A stretch of DNA of 25,980 nt from JAWXCF01 sp034440515 (GCA_034440515.1 JAWXCF010000073.1:1-25980), one strand, 5' to 3'. Numbered from the stretch's first letter, positions 16,133-24,932 are shown. Made by a program: numbers and translations. Notes: generated by a model from the letters alone, not told the origin.

Positions 16133-16740
16133 TTCGATAGAGTTATTTGCTTAATAGCTTGATATACTTTGTTGATGGGCAAGCCCATAATGTTATAATA
16201 GTCACCTATAATAGACTGAACGCCTACTAAGCCTATAAATTCTTGAATGCCATAACTACCAGCTCTATCTAATACATCAAAGTTTTCTAAGTAGAAATCG
16301 ACTTCTGCTTCATTCAAAGCGTTAAATTTAACTTGGGTTTCATCTATAAAAGATTGATAATCTCCCAATTGGCTAATGCAAACTCCTGTAATTACAGTGT
16401 GTACACTGTCAGACAATTGACCAAGTATCATTGCCTTTGCTTCATTATGGTCTTTTGGCTTCTCTAAAATGGTATTTTGATAAACCACAACAGTATCTGC
16501 ACAGATTAAAACTGAATTTTCTGGAATCTTGATGCTTTTTGCCTTATTCTCAGCTTGAGTCAAGACATAATCTTTAGCCGAATATCGATTCTGATCTAAG
16601 ATTGCTTCATTATAACTTGGCTTTACTATCTGGAATGTGAAACCACACATAGCCATTAGTTCGTGGCGACGTAGTGAATTGCTGCCCAGCAAAAGGCTAA
16701 TGCCTTTATTTTTTAGTTCCTGTGCTAATGGGGAATGCAT
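16129..16740 (-). CDS. maf: Maf family nucleotide pyrophosphatase
   Basis: House-cleaning nucleoside triphosphate pyrophosphatase of 203 residues, acting on dTTP/UTP or modified nucleotides depending on subfamily. Visible motifs are LLLGSNSLRRHELM at 16-29 (the usual SPRR proline is leucine here), ICADTVV at 79-85 with the conserved aspartate D82, LEKPKD at 92-97, and SVHTVITGV at 112-120. DRAGSYGIQ and VGVQSIIGDYYNIMGLP near the C-terminus are typical. It overlaps ubiA by 16 bases and the DUF423 gene by four. The UbiA-Maf pairing is a regular Bacteroidota arrangement. Confidence 0.91.
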   Translation of the reverse strand: MHSPLAQELKNKGISLLLGSNSLRRHELMAMCGFTFQIVKPSYNEAILDQNRYSAKDYVLTQAENKAKSIKIPENSVLICADTVVVYQNTILEKPKDHNEAKAMILGQLSDSVHTVITGVCISQLGDYQSFIDETQVKFNALNEAEVDFYLENFDVLDRAGSYGIQEFIGLVGVQSIIGDYYNIMGLPINKVYQAIKQITLSK

Positions 16741-17546
16741 AATATGATAGATAGAATGCCTAAAACCATTGAAAGTTTTAATTGGTTAGAATAATTTGCC
16801 AAATAGCTGTCTTTTAAATTGAATGGTAGAGCAATAAGTAGGGGGATGCACAATATCCAATAGTTGGTACTAATCGACCATATATTTAATGCTATGAAGA
16901 CTATATTTAACAAAATTGAGACTAGGCAAATCAAGTAAATTTTCTTTGTAGAAAGTATGTGCGCTATAGTTTTAATGCCAACTGCAGAATCACCCAATTT
17001 ATCTTCACAGCACTTAATGAATTCTCTACACAGATTTATATTAAATGCTAATAACAAATAGTTAGGCAATGCGTGATTGTTATAATCAAAGCCAACTATA
17101 GCAAATGACAATAGCACTGAGGCTGTAAGGTAAGATACCACTACATTTCCAAGGATTATAATGCCCTTTAGCCAACGATTATAGGCCCAAAGCAAGCTTG
17201 CATTTATCAAATAAAATATGGCAAAGTCTATTGAGATGAATACGCTCAATATCAGTCCAATTATTAGACTGGAAATGATTAAACCTCTACAAATTCTGCG
17301 AATGTGGTAAGATAACAATAAGGGGTTTAGCTTATTATTTAGCTTATCTGCCTCTATATCTTGTAAAGAATTATCTAGGTTGCCAGCAATAGTTAATAAA
17401 ATCGTAGCTAGTATGATGGCTATAAATTTTACAACTTGATACTCAACAGCATAGTATAAATACATAGCCCCGATTATCATAGTTAATATGATAATAATTA
17501 GGTTGACTAATCGAATTAATTTCAGCCAGTTATAGAAGTAAACCAT
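16725..17546 (-). CDS. UbiA-family prenyltransferase
   Basis: Polytopic membrane prenyltransferase of 273 residues with about eight or nine helices. The first Mg-diphosphate motif is NLDNSLQDIEADKLN at 56-70 (N56, D63, D67). The second is CCEDKLGDSAVGIKT at 179-193 (E181, D182, D186). Both aspartate-rich motifs look usable. Bacteroidota homologues beside Maf are usually annotated as geranylgeranylglycerol-phosphate geranylgeranyltransferase; substrate identity cannot be read from sequence alone, and menaquinone- or heme-type UbiA enzymes are alternatives. Its start lies inside the C-terminus of the HAD gene (25-base overlap), and its own end overlaps maf. Confidence 0.85.
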   Translation of the reverse strand: MVYFYNWLKLIRLVNLIIIILTMIIGAMYLYYAVEYQVVKFIAIILATILLTIAGNLDNSLQDIEADKLNNKLNPLLLSYHIRRICRGLIISSLIIGLILSVFISIDFAIFYLINASLLWAYNRWLKGIIILGNVVVSYLTASVLLSFAIVGFDYNNHALPNYLLLAFNINLCREFIKCCEDKLGDSAVGIKTIAHILSTKKIYLICLVSILLNIVFIALNIWSISTNYWILCIPLLIALPFNLKDSYLANYSNQLKLSMVLGILSIILCIPH

Positions 17547-18049
17547 ACATCTTGACTTTTTAAAATCATTTCAATTATTTCTCTTACGCAGCCCTTACCG
17601 CCATCATATTTGCTGATGTATGATGCTGCATTCTTAATTTCCCAACTTGCATCGTTAGTTGCTATACTGACACCAGCTAGGTTAAGGCAATCTAAATCAT
17701 CTGGTTGCGCACCAATAAATAAAGTTTCCTTAGAATCAATATCGTGATCTAAAATGAACTTCTCCATTTCAAACAGCTTGGTATCAACAGATCCAACAAA
17801 TGCAATATTTGCAATTATATTTATGGCTTTATATACAGACTGATAGTTGCCACGTTGGATTAAGAAAATTCTGAGTTTTTGCTGGCTGGCATATTCTAAA
17901 CCAACCATATCTGTGTAGGAAACTTGACGTAATTGCTCACCATTTTCTAGTAACAGCACCGAATCTTGAGTTAATACACCCTCTACAGGTAACATTAACA
18001 CACGAATTTCAGATAGTCGTTTAAAAAATAGATCGCCTTCGGGTTTCAA
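17522..18049 (-). CDS. KdsC-like HAD protein lacking catalytic residues (putative pseudoenzyme)
   Basis: Member of the KDO-8-phosphate phosphatase (KdsC) branch of the HAD superfamily, 175 residues, the usual length. Family marks are kept: GVLT at 24-27, LLLENGEQLRQ at 32-42, K91 in DTKLFEMEKF, and GGKGCVREIIEMIL at 150-163. The catalytic boxes are not. Motif I reads MLPVEGVLT (residues 19-27), so the nucleophile aspartate of DVDG is Pro21 and the acid/base aspartate is Glu23. Motif II has Gln65 in place of Ser/Thr. Motif IV reads GAQPDDL (113-119) where GDDxxDL is expected. Phosphatase activity is therefore unlikely. The reading frame is intact and embedded in an operon, so the protein is probably made. 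The start must be TTG at 18049, two bases after parB; no other start is available in frame. Confidence 0.8.
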   Translation of the reverse strand: MKPEGDLFFKRLSEIRVLMLPVEGVLTQDSVLLLENGEQLRQVSYTDMVGLEYASQQKLRIFLIQRGNYQSVYKAINIIANIAFVGSVDTKLFEMEKFILDHDIDSKETLFIGAQPDDLDCLNLAGVSIATNDASWEIKNAASYISKYDGGKGCVREIIEMILKSQDVWFTSITG

Positions 18050-18051
18050 TT

Positions 18052-18942
18052 TTAATTTTTATCTAGGGTATCTAGTAAATTTTTTAGTTGCTCTTCGCTT
18101 GTGAAACTGAAGGTAACATTACCACCTCTACCGTTTTTTCTAGGCACTATTTTCACATTTAGACCAGATGCATCTTTAAACTTAGAACTGTAATTCATAT
18201 AGTCCTTTATGGCCGGGTGTACCAGTTTTTTTGCCTTATCTTTTGGCTTATTTACTAAATTTCTAGTCCTAATTAATTCCTCTACTTGGCGAACATTTAG
18301 GTCTTGATCTATTATTTGCTCTAGTAGTTGCAATTGTTCCTGCTTATCATCTACTGATATAAGTGGTCTAGCGTGGCCGATTGTAATGGCCTCATCGCGG
18401 ACTGCTATTTGAATTTCCTCAGGTAATTTCAACAACCTTAGGTAATTGGTCACTGCAGTTCTGCTTTTACCTACTCTGTCAGCTAAGTCGTCGTGTTTCA
18501 AATTACACTCTTCAGCCAGTCTTTTATAGCTTAGGGCTACTTCTATTGGGTTCAGGTCTTCCCTGTGTATGTTCTCTATCAATGCCATTTCTAGCATTCC
18601 TTGATCATCTGCTACTCTAATGTAGGCTGGAATGACAGCCAAACCTGCCCTGCGCGCAGCTCTAGTTCTACGCTCCCCACTTATTAATTCATACTTTCCT
18701 CCACCTACTTTTCTTACAGTAATAGGCTGTATAATTCCGTGAAGCTTAATAGACTCAGAAAGTTCTTCTAGTGCTGCATCGTCAAACTCTGTCCTAGGTT
18801 GAAACGGATTTGCCTCTATTTCGCTTATTTTTATTTCAGATATAGAATTTACTATTCCACCGCCTCTACTGGTAATATCTGTATTAGAATTGCTAAGTAA
18901 TGATGCTAAGCCCTTGCCCAATGGCGCCTTTTTATTATTCAT
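18052..18942 (-). CDS. parB: Chromosome partitioning protein ParB
   Basis: CTP-dependent DNA clamp that loads at parS sites and works with ParA and SMC in chromosome segregation. In the 296-residue protein, the N-terminal tail (KKAPLGKGLASLL, 4-16) is the ParA-stimulating segment. The ParB/Srx-type domain contains NPFQPR at 45-50 and the CTP-binding GERRTRA at 89-95, followed by ENIHREDLNPIE at 123-134. A helix-turn-helix sits around 146-175, and the C-terminal dimerisation domain starts near 245. It overlaps parA by 8 bases. In many Bacteroidota the next gene is DUF5683; here it is the KdsC-like gene. Confidence 0.93.
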   Translation of the reverse strand: MNNKKAPLGKGLASLLSNSNTDITSRGGGIVNSISEIKISEIEANPFQPRTEFDDAALEELSESIKLHGIIQPITVRKVGGGKYELISGERRTRAARRAGLAVIPAYIRVADDQGMLEMALIENIHREDLNPIEVALSYKRLAEECNLKHDDLADRVGKSRTAVTNYLRLLKLPEEIQIAVRDEAITIGHARPLISVDDKQEQLQLLEQIIDQDLNVRQVEELIRTRNLVNKPKDKAKKLVHPAIKDYMNYSSKFKDASGLNVKIVPRKNGRGGNVTFSFTSEEQLKNLLDTLDKN

Positions 18943-19744
18943 TAGTTGTCAGTGTGTTGCTAATTTTTTTAGAATCAGTTAGTCCATTTTTATTTATAAT
19001 TTCCTTGGCTAAGTTAAGGTGATTTATGGCCCCTTTGCTATTAGCATCGTGCAGTAACACTGGCAATCCGTGGCTCGGAGCTTCGCTCAACTTAACGTTT
19101 CGCTGAATGATGGTATCAAATACCAAACGTTGAAAGTGAGTTTTAACTTCTTCAACCACTTGATTACTTAACCTAACCCTAGAATCATACATCGTTAGTA
19201 AAATTCCTTCTACCTCTAGGTCTGGGTTCAAATTATTTTGAACTATTTTTATAGTACTCAATAGTTTACCTAATCCTTCTAAGGCAAAAAATTCGCATTG
19301 TACAGGAATTACTAAGCTGTCTGCAGCTGTTAATGCATTGACAGTAACAATTCCTAATGAAGGTGAACAATCTATAATTATAAAATCATAATCATCTTTT
19401 AAGGGAGTAATTGCTCTTTTCATCAGCTGCTCCCGATCATTCATATTTATCAGCTCAATCTCTGCACCCACTAGGTCGATATGCGATGGTATTAAGTCTA
19501 AATAAGGAATATTCGTATTAAGAATACTCTCTTTAGGTGATAGCCCATCTATAATTATCTCATATATGCTGTTTTGAATCTGATGTGGATCAAAACCTAT
19601 ACCTGATGTGCTATTTGCCTGTGGATCTGCATCAATTAACAGTGTTTTAAACTCAAGTGCAGCAAAAGATGCAGCTAAATTAATTGAAGTTGTCGTCTTA
19701 CCTACACCGCCTTTTTGATTGGCGATTGCTATTATTTTACCCAT
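18935..19744 (-). CDS. parA: Chromosome partitioning ATPase ParA
   Basis: Walker-type ATPase of 269 residues that forms nucleoid-bound gradients and positions ParB-parS complexes. The deviant Walker A motif is KGGVGKTT at 11-18. The DADPQAN stretch at 38-44 and IIDCSPSLG in the Walker B region are intact. I chose the ATG at 19744 (MGKIIAIANQ) over one ten codons upstream, because family members start just before the IAxANQKGG strand and the longer form would run back into the preceding gene. It follows the hydrolase stop by 10 bases and overlaps parB by 8. Confidence 0.94.
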   Translation of the reverse strand: MGKIIAIANQKGGVGKTTTSINLAASFAALEFKTLLIDADPQANSTSGIGFDPHQIQNSIYEIIIDGLSPKESILNTNIPYLDLIPSHIDLVGAEIELINMNDREQLMKRAITPLKDDYDFIIIDCSPSLGIVTVNALTAADSLVIPVQCEFFALEGLGKLLSTIKIVQNNLNPDLEVEGILLTMYDSRVRLSNQVVEEVKTHFQRLVFDTIIQRNVKLSEAPSHGLPVLLHDANSKGAINHLNLAKEIINKNGLTDSKKISNTLTTNE

Positions 19745-19754
19745 TATTATCGTC

Positions 19755-20435
19755 TTAAATGTTGATACTGCCACCTATTTCTGGTAGCAACAATTCGATT
19801 CCTTCTTTTTTGAAAGATTCAATTGCTTGATTAGTATCAATGTGAATAGGGGGAAATGTGTTATAATGCACTCCCATTACTTTCTTAGTTTCTACAAATT
19901 GTGCGGCTAACACAGCTTCATTTACATCCATAGTATAGTATCCACCAATGCAAAATATACCTAAGTCTATTTTGTTGAACATTGGTATTAATTTCATATC
20001 GAACATTACAGAGGTATCGCCAGTGTAATAAACAGTTTTATCATCAATTGTAATGACAAAGCCACCAGGATTACCAGCATAACTACCGTCTGGCATAGAA
20101 CTACTGTGGTGAGCTGTAACATATTTTATCTTACCCCAATCCGCAGTTAAAGTGCCCCCAAAATTTATATCTACAGTTTTCTTTACACCATTATTTGACA
20201 TCCATTTTACTACCTCAACATTAGATAATACAGTAGCATCGAATTTTTCTGCATATTCAATAGCATCTGCAATATGATCCCAATGTCCGTGACTTAATAG
20301 TATGTAATCAAACTTTTCATCTGTTAGGTCTATGTGCGCTGCAGCAGGATTGAATGAAATAAAAGGGTCAACTAAAATACTTACTGATTCTGCCTTTATA
20401 GAAAAACAAGAATGTCCGTAAAATGTAATTTGCAC
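19755..20435 (-). CDS. UPF0173 metal-dependent hydrolase (metallo-beta-lactamase fold)
   Basis: Metallo-beta-lactamase-fold hydrolase of 226 residues. The metal-binding motif is HGHWDH at 49-54 (H49, H51, D53, H54). H8 in FYGHSC, the YYTGDTS stretch near 135-141, and GVHYNTFPP near the C-terminus (histidine ligand) complete the UPF0173 pattern. The physiological substrate is unknown. The start is GTG at 20435: an in-frame stop lies only a few codons upstream and no ATG is available. It is the first gene of the nine-gene - strand operon, divergent from the solute-binding protein gene across a 107-base gap in which I could not find a good TAnnTTTG promoter in either direction. Confidence 0.88.
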   Translation of the reverse strand: MQITFYGHSCFSIKAESVSILVDPFISFNPAAAHIDLTDEKFDYILLSHGHWDHIADAIEYAEKFDATVLSNVEVVKWMSNNGVKKTVDINFGGTLTADWGKIKYVTAHHSSSMPDGSYAGNPGGFVITIDDKTVYYTGDTSVMFDMKLIPMFNKIDLGIFCIGGYYTMDVNEAVLAAQFVETKKVMGVHYNTFPPIHIDTNQAIESFKKEGIELLLPEIGGSINI

Positions 20436-20542
20436 TAGAATTGGGTGTTAGTAAATGTTAAATTGCTCTTTAATTTGTAACGGCTAAGATACAATACCAA
20501 TATGTCTTAGTATATTTTATTTACGCACAACCACAGGCTCAG

Positions 20543-22156
20543 ATGTATCAAAAACTTATCGGCATATTGCTATTTGCTTTAATATTAACAGCTTACCAAG
20601 GTTGTAATTCGGCAGAACAAACGAAAAATGTATTCTATTGGAATATTGCTGGCAGTTTTACAGGCTGCGATCCTGCATTTGCAAATACACAGGCCAATAC
20701 TTGGGTAGTCAATCAAATATTTGATGGGTTAGTTGCGCTAGATGATTCACTTCATTTAAGACCAGCCATAGCTAGTAGATGGGAAGTATCCCCTAATCAA
20801 ACAAAATATACCTTTCACTTACGCAATGATGTTTATTTTCAAGACGATGAATGTTTTGCAAATGGAAAGGGTAGGCGAGTGGTAGCAAAAGATGTAGTTT
20901 ATTCGTACAAGCGATTGCTAGACAAAAGCTTGGCAAGTAGGGGAAATTGGGTGTTTGATGGTAAAGTGAAAACAGATGAAGCTGACAACTATGCATTTTA
21001 TGCTCCAAATGATTCTACAGTTGAATTAGATTTAATTAAACCCTTTAGTCCATTTCTCCAACTACTTAGCCTAAAGTACTGTAGCATAATACCTCACGAA
21101 GCTGTTGAAAGCTATAAAAAGAACTTTAGAACACATCCAGTTGGTACCGGACCCTATCAAGTATTTGAGTTTAGAGAGAATGAAAAACTCATTTTACACC
21201 CCAATAAAAATTATTATCAAAATAATATTACTACAAAAGCAGCTAAACTTTCAGCGGTTTCTATCTCATTCATCAACAGCAAACAAAATGAATTTTTTAG
21301 TTTCATTAGTCATCGACTAAGTATGATGGTTGGCCTTGATGCAAGTTTTATAAATACTATTTTAGATAAGTCAGGAAAACTAAAACCAAGTGTTGAAAGC
21401 AAATATCAAGTACATAAAAATCCGTTTTTAAACACCGAGTATATTGGAATTAATCTTGACCCTAATAAATGGAAAAATACCCCGCTGTCTAATAAGCAGT
21501 TTAGGCAAGCTATTAATTATGCAATTGATAAAGAAAAGTTAGTCAGGTATATGAGAAATGGAATAGGGCAACCTGCTAATTCTGGTTTTATACCCCCATC
21601 ATTATCATCTAATACTAGATATTACCCATATAATCCTCAAAAAGCAAAGCTTTTACTTAAGGAAGCTAGTAGCAAAGTGGATATTCACGAAGAGATTGTG
21701 TTAAATACCATTGACCAATATGTTGATATATCTGTATTTCTGCAACAAGAGCTAAAACAATATGGCATAAATGTAAAGATAGAAACAGTGCCGGGTGCAG
21801 CATTAAGCGATTTAAAAACTACAGGTAAGGCTCAACTATGTAGGGCAAGTTGGGTAGCAGATTATGCTAATCCTGAAAATTATTTATCACTGTTTTATTC
21901 TAAAAACTGGACACCAAAGGGTGATAACTATTTTCATTACAAAAATCCACTCTTTGATAAGTACTATGAACAATTAATATCTGGTGTAAATACAGAGCTG
22001 AATTTGGTTACGGAAATGCAGAATATCTTAACGGACGATTGCCCATTCATAATCCTTTTTTATGACGAGTCGGTTAGGCTTGTACATAATAATATTCGTG
22101 GATTAAAGACAAATCCAATTAATATGATAGACCTAAGAGGTGTATATATTGAGTAA
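20543..22156 (+). CDS. Peptide/nickel-type ABC transporter solute-binding lipoprotein
   Basis: Family 5 extracellular solute-binding protein (OppA/DppA/NikA type), 537 residues. The N-terminal signal ends TAYQGC with Cys21 as lipid anchor. Typical family blocks follow: QIFDGLVALDDSLHLRPAIA near 58-77, ASRWEVSPNQTKYTFHLRND to about 97, VGTGPYQVFEF near 200, FRQAINYAIDKEKLVRYM near 329-346, and a late WVADYANPENYLSLFYS. It probably captures peptides at the cell surface or periplasm; ligand unknown. No permease or ATPase genes flank it; the neighbour is purB, 19 bases downstream. Either the transporter partners lie elsewhere or the protein serves another role. Confidence 0.88.
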   Translation: MYQKLIGILLFALILTAYQGCNSAEQTKNVFYWNIAGSFTGCDPAFANTQANTWVVNQIFDGLVALDDSLHLRPAIASRWEVSPNQTKYTFHLRNDVYFQDDECFANGKGRRVVAKDVVYSYKRLLDKSLASRGNWVFDGKVKTDEADNYAFYAPNDSTVELDLIKPFSPFLQLLSLKYCSIIPHEAVESYKKNFRTHPVGTGPYQVFEFRENEKLILHPNKNYYQNNITTKAAKLSAVSISFINSKQNEFFSFISHRLSMMVGLDASFINTILDKSGKLKPSVESKYQVHKNPFLNTEYIGINLDPNKWKNTPLSNKQFRQAINYAIDKEKLVRYMRNGIGQPANSGFIPPSLSSNTRYYPYNPQKAKLLLKEASSKVDIHEEIVLNTIDQYVDISVFLQQELKQYGINVKIETVPGAALSDLKTTGKAQLCRASWVADYANPENYLSLFYSKNWTPKGDNYFHYKNPLFDKYYEQLISGVNTELNLVTEMQNILTDDCPFIILFYDESVRLVHNNIRGLKTNPINMIDLRGVYIE

Positions 22157-22175
22157 ATGTTGAAATTTGCTTGTT

Positions 22176-23525
22176 ATGAATTTGAATTCCCTTATGGCCA
22201 TCTCGCCAATTGACGGTAGATATCACGATAAATCCAAGATCCTAGCCTCTTATTTCTCAGAATTTGCTTTAATTAAGTATAGAATATTGGTTGAGATAGA
22301 GTACTTTATAGCTCTATCTAAGCTTAAAAAATTAGGAAGCATTAGCGAATTGAATAAATTTAATAATGAGAAGCTAAGAGGTATTTATCAACATTTTACC
22401 CTTCAAAATGCAGAGGAAATAAAGCACATAGAAACCACTACAAATCACGATGTTAAGGCAGTAGAATATTTTTTAAGAAACGAATTTGACAAAATAGGCT
22501 ATGCAGAAGATAAAGAATGGATTCATTTTGGGCTAACATCTCAAGACATTAATAATACTGCCATTCCCTTATTAATTCAAGATTATATTAAAAAAGAATA
22601 TTTAGCTGAATTATCCAGTTTAATAGAACAACTAACAACACTAGCCAATCAATATAATAAGGTTCCAATGTTGGCTAAAACACACGGACAACCTGCTACA
22701 CCTACAATACTTGGTAAAGAAATAATGGTATTTGCAGTTAGACTTGAAAATCAGCAAACTAAGTTAAGAAATTACGAATTCTCTGGAAAATTTGGAGGTG
22801 CTACGGGCAATATGAACGCACATTTTGTTGGTTTTCCTAATATAAATTGGAATGATTTTGCAGCTTCATTTATGGCAGAAATAGGTTTGGTAAGAAACTA
22901 TCCAACTACACAGATAGACCATTATGATAATTTAGCTGAGTTATTTGATCAGATTAGACGCATCAATGTTATTTTGATAGACTTAGTTAGAGATGTATGG
23001 AGTTATATATCAATGGATTACTTCAAGCAGAAAACTAAAGCTGACGAAGTAGGCAGTAGTGCAATGCCGCACAAGGTGAATCCAATAGATTTTGAAAATG
23101 CTGAAGGTAACTTAATGATGGCTAATGCATTTCTTGATTTTTTAAGTAATAAACTACCTGTTAGCAGATTACAGCGAGATTTAACAGATAGTACTGTACT
23201 TAGAAATGTCGGGGTGCCATTTGCCCATACCAGTATTAGTATGCAGTCAATTTCTAAAGGATTGACCAAATTGGAGTTAAATCAAGGTAGGATAAATGAT
23301 GATTTACAGCAAAACTGGGCCGTAGTAGCAGAAGGAATTCAAACCATTTTAAGACGTGAGAATTATCCTGATCCATATAATGCATTGAAACATTTTAGTA
23401 GGGGTAAGGGCAAATTAAATCAAAGTGATTTCATTGACTTTATAAATTCATTGCAAGTAAATCAAACTCTAAAGGACGAATTATTAACTATCAGTCCATT
23501 TAATTATACAGGAATAATGTCATAA
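22176..23525 (+). CDS. purB: Adenylosuccinate lyase
   Basis: Cleaves SAICAR to AICAR and adenylosuccinate to AMP, releasing fumarate. The protein has 449 residues. The N-terminus MNLNSLMAISPIDGRY is that of the E. coli-like PurB group. The catalytic region shows KTHGQPATPT at 168-177 (H170) and the fumarase/lyase superfamily signature GSSAMPHKVNPIDFE at 293-307, whose mobile loop carries the catalytic serine. I chose the ATG at 22176; an in-frame TTG three codons earlier is less likely. It may share a transcript with the upstream lipoprotein gene and ends at a strong hairpin terminator. Confidence 0.94.
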   Translation: MNLNSLMAISPIDGRYHDKSKILASYFSEFALIKYRILVEIEYFIALSKLKKLGSISELNKFNNEKLRGIYQHFTLQNAEEIKHIETTTNHDVKAVEYFLRNEFDKIGYAEDKEWIHFGLTSQDINNTAIPLLIQDYIKKEYLAELSSLIEQLTTLANQYNKVPMLAKTHGQPATPTILGKEIMVFAVRLENQQTKLRNYEFSGKFGGATGNMNAHFVGFPNINWNDFAASFMAEIGLVRNYPTTQIDHYDNLAELFDQIRRINVILIDLVRDVWSYISMDYFKQKTKADEVGSSAMPHKVNPIDFENAEGNLMMANAFLDFLSNKLPVSRLQRDLTDSTVLRNVGVPFAHTSISMQSISKGLTKLELNQGRINDDLQQNWAVVAEGIQTILRRENYPDPYNALKHFSRGKGKLNQSDFIDFINSLQVNQTLKDELLTISPFNYTGIMS

Positions 23526-23528
23526 AAA

Positions 23529-23554
23529 AAAGCCCGGCTATTTAGCCGAGCTTT
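23529..23554. terminator. Bidirectional hairpin terminator between purB and SAH hydrolase
   Basis: An 11-base-pair stem (AAAGCCCGGCT against AGCCGAGCTTT, one C-A mismatch) closes a four-base ATTT loop. On the + strand it is followed by a short T-containing run. On the - strand the hairpin is followed by eight consecutive Ts, an excellent intrinsic terminator for the SAH hydrolase transcript. The two genes converge here, so one hairpin serves both. Confidence 0.85.
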
Positions 23555-23580
23555 CATTCTAATTATATTTAAATTAACTA

Positions 23581-24912
23581 CTAGTATCTGTAAGTTTCAG
23601 ATTTAAATGGACCATTTACTGGTACACCTATGTAGTTAGCTTGAGTTTCAGTCAAATCTTCTAGCTCTACATCTATTTTGCTTAGGTGTAAACGAGCTAC
23701 TTTCTCATCTAAATGTTTAGGTAATACAAAAACATTATTCTCATAGTTGTCGTGATGTAGCCACAACTCAATTTGAGCTAAAGTTTGGTTAGAGAATGAA
23801 TTAGACATTACAAAAGACGGGTGACCAGTTGCACAACCAAGATTTACCAATCTACCTTCTGCCAATATAATGATGTCTTTACCGTCAACGTTATATTTAT
23901 CTACTTGTGGTTTAATTTCAACTTTAGTATTACCGTAGTTTGAATTCAACCAAGCCATATCAATTTCATTGTCAAAGTGACCAATGTTACAAACAATAGC
24001 TTTATCTCTCATCAACTTGAAGTGTTTTTCTGAGATAATATTAAAGTTACCAGTTGCAGTTACAACGATGTCTGCACGGTGAATAGCATTTTCCATTTTC
24101 TTAACCTCAAATCCATCCATTGCAGCTTGCAATGCACAAATTGGGTCAATCTCAGTAACTATTACTCTAGCGCCTGCACCTTGCAGTGAAGCTGCGCTAC
24201 CTTTTCCTACATCACCATATCCTGCAACGATAGCCACTTTACCAGCCATCATTATATCTGTTGCTCTACGTATAGCATCAACTAGAGATTCTTTACAACC
24301 GTACTTGTTGTCAAATTTGCTTTTGGTTACGCTGTCATTCACATTTATAGCTGGAACTGGTAGGGTACCATTAGCCACACGCTCATAAAGCCTTAATACA
24401 CCAGTCGTGGTTTCTTCAGTAATACCTTTAATGTTATGAACCATTTCAGGGTATTTGTCTAAAACTACATTGGTTAGGTCACCACCGTCATCCAATATCA
24501 TATTAAGTGGTTGTTTGTCTTCGCCAAAGAACAAAGTTTGCTCAATGCACCACTCATATTCTTCTTCACTCATTCCTTTCCAAGCAAATACAGGAATACC
24601 TGCAGCAGCTATGGCAGCAGCAGCGTGATCTTGAGTAGAAAAAATATTGCAGCTAGACCACTGAACCTCAGCACCTAGTGCAGTAAGGGTTTCAATAAGT
24701 ACAGCAGTTTGAATTGTCATATGAAGACAACCTGCAACTCTAGCACCTTTTAAAGGTTGACTTGGACCAAATTCTTCACGAATTGCCATTAAACCTGGCA
24801 TTTCCGCCTCAGCTAACATAATTTCTTTGCGACCCCAATCTGCAAGATTAAAGTCTTTCACTTTGTACAGAGTATTAGTTTCTGTGTTAACAGCGGATGT
24901 TAATGTTGACAT
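23581..24912 (-). CDS. ahcY: Adenosylhomocysteinase (SAH hydrolase)
   Basis: NAD-dependent enzyme that splits S-adenosylhomocysteine into adenosine and homocysteine, relieving product inhibition of methyltransferases. The 443-residue length fits. Visible family features are H64 in GCLHMTIQTA, DDGGD at 141-145, EETTTG at 166-171, NVNDSVTKSKFDN at 190-202 (K199, D201 and a nearby cysteine C206), the NAD loop GYGDVGKG at 231-238, IGHFDNEIDM, and the C-terminal YRY. All catalytic and NAD-binding blocks are intact. It is a monocistronic gene: hairpin at its end, divergent bacilliredoxin upstream across 135 bases. Confidence 0.96.
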   Translation of the reverse strand: MSTLTSAVNTETNTLYKVKDFNLADWGRKEIMLAEAEMPGLMAIREEFGPSQPLKGARVAGCLHMTIQTAVLIETLTALGAEVQWSSCNIFSTQDHAAAAIAAAGIPVFAWKGMSEEEYEWCIEQTLFFGEDKQPLNMILDDGGDLTNVVLDKYPEMVHNIKGITEETTTGVLRLYERVANGTLPVPAINVNDSVTKSKFDNKYGCKESLVDAIRRATDIMMAGKVAIVAGYGDVGKGSAASLQGAGARVIVTEIDPICALQAAMDGFEVKKMENAIHRADIVVTATGNFNIISEKHFKLMRDKAIVCNIGHFDNEIDMAWLNSNYGNTKVEIKPQVDKYNVDGKDIIILAEGRLVNLGCATGHPSFVMSNSFSNQTLAQIELWLHHDNYENNVFVLPKHLDEKVARLHLSKIDVELEDLTETQANYIGVPVNGPFKSETYRY

Positions 24913-24932
24913 ATAATAAAGTATAATATTTG

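Noticed and set aside
16..20435. Possible defence or toxin-antitoxin island, given the toxin-like relic and unusual proteins.
   Set aside because: Surrounding genes are ordinary housekeeping genes; no nuclease, reverse transcriptase, STAND ATPase, integrase or toxin-antitoxin pair is visible.
20436..20542. Near-match to a -7 element (TTAATTTG) in the divergent region before the solute-binding protein gene.
   Set aside because: The second base breaks the TAnnTTTG consensus and no -33 TTTG sits at the right distance.
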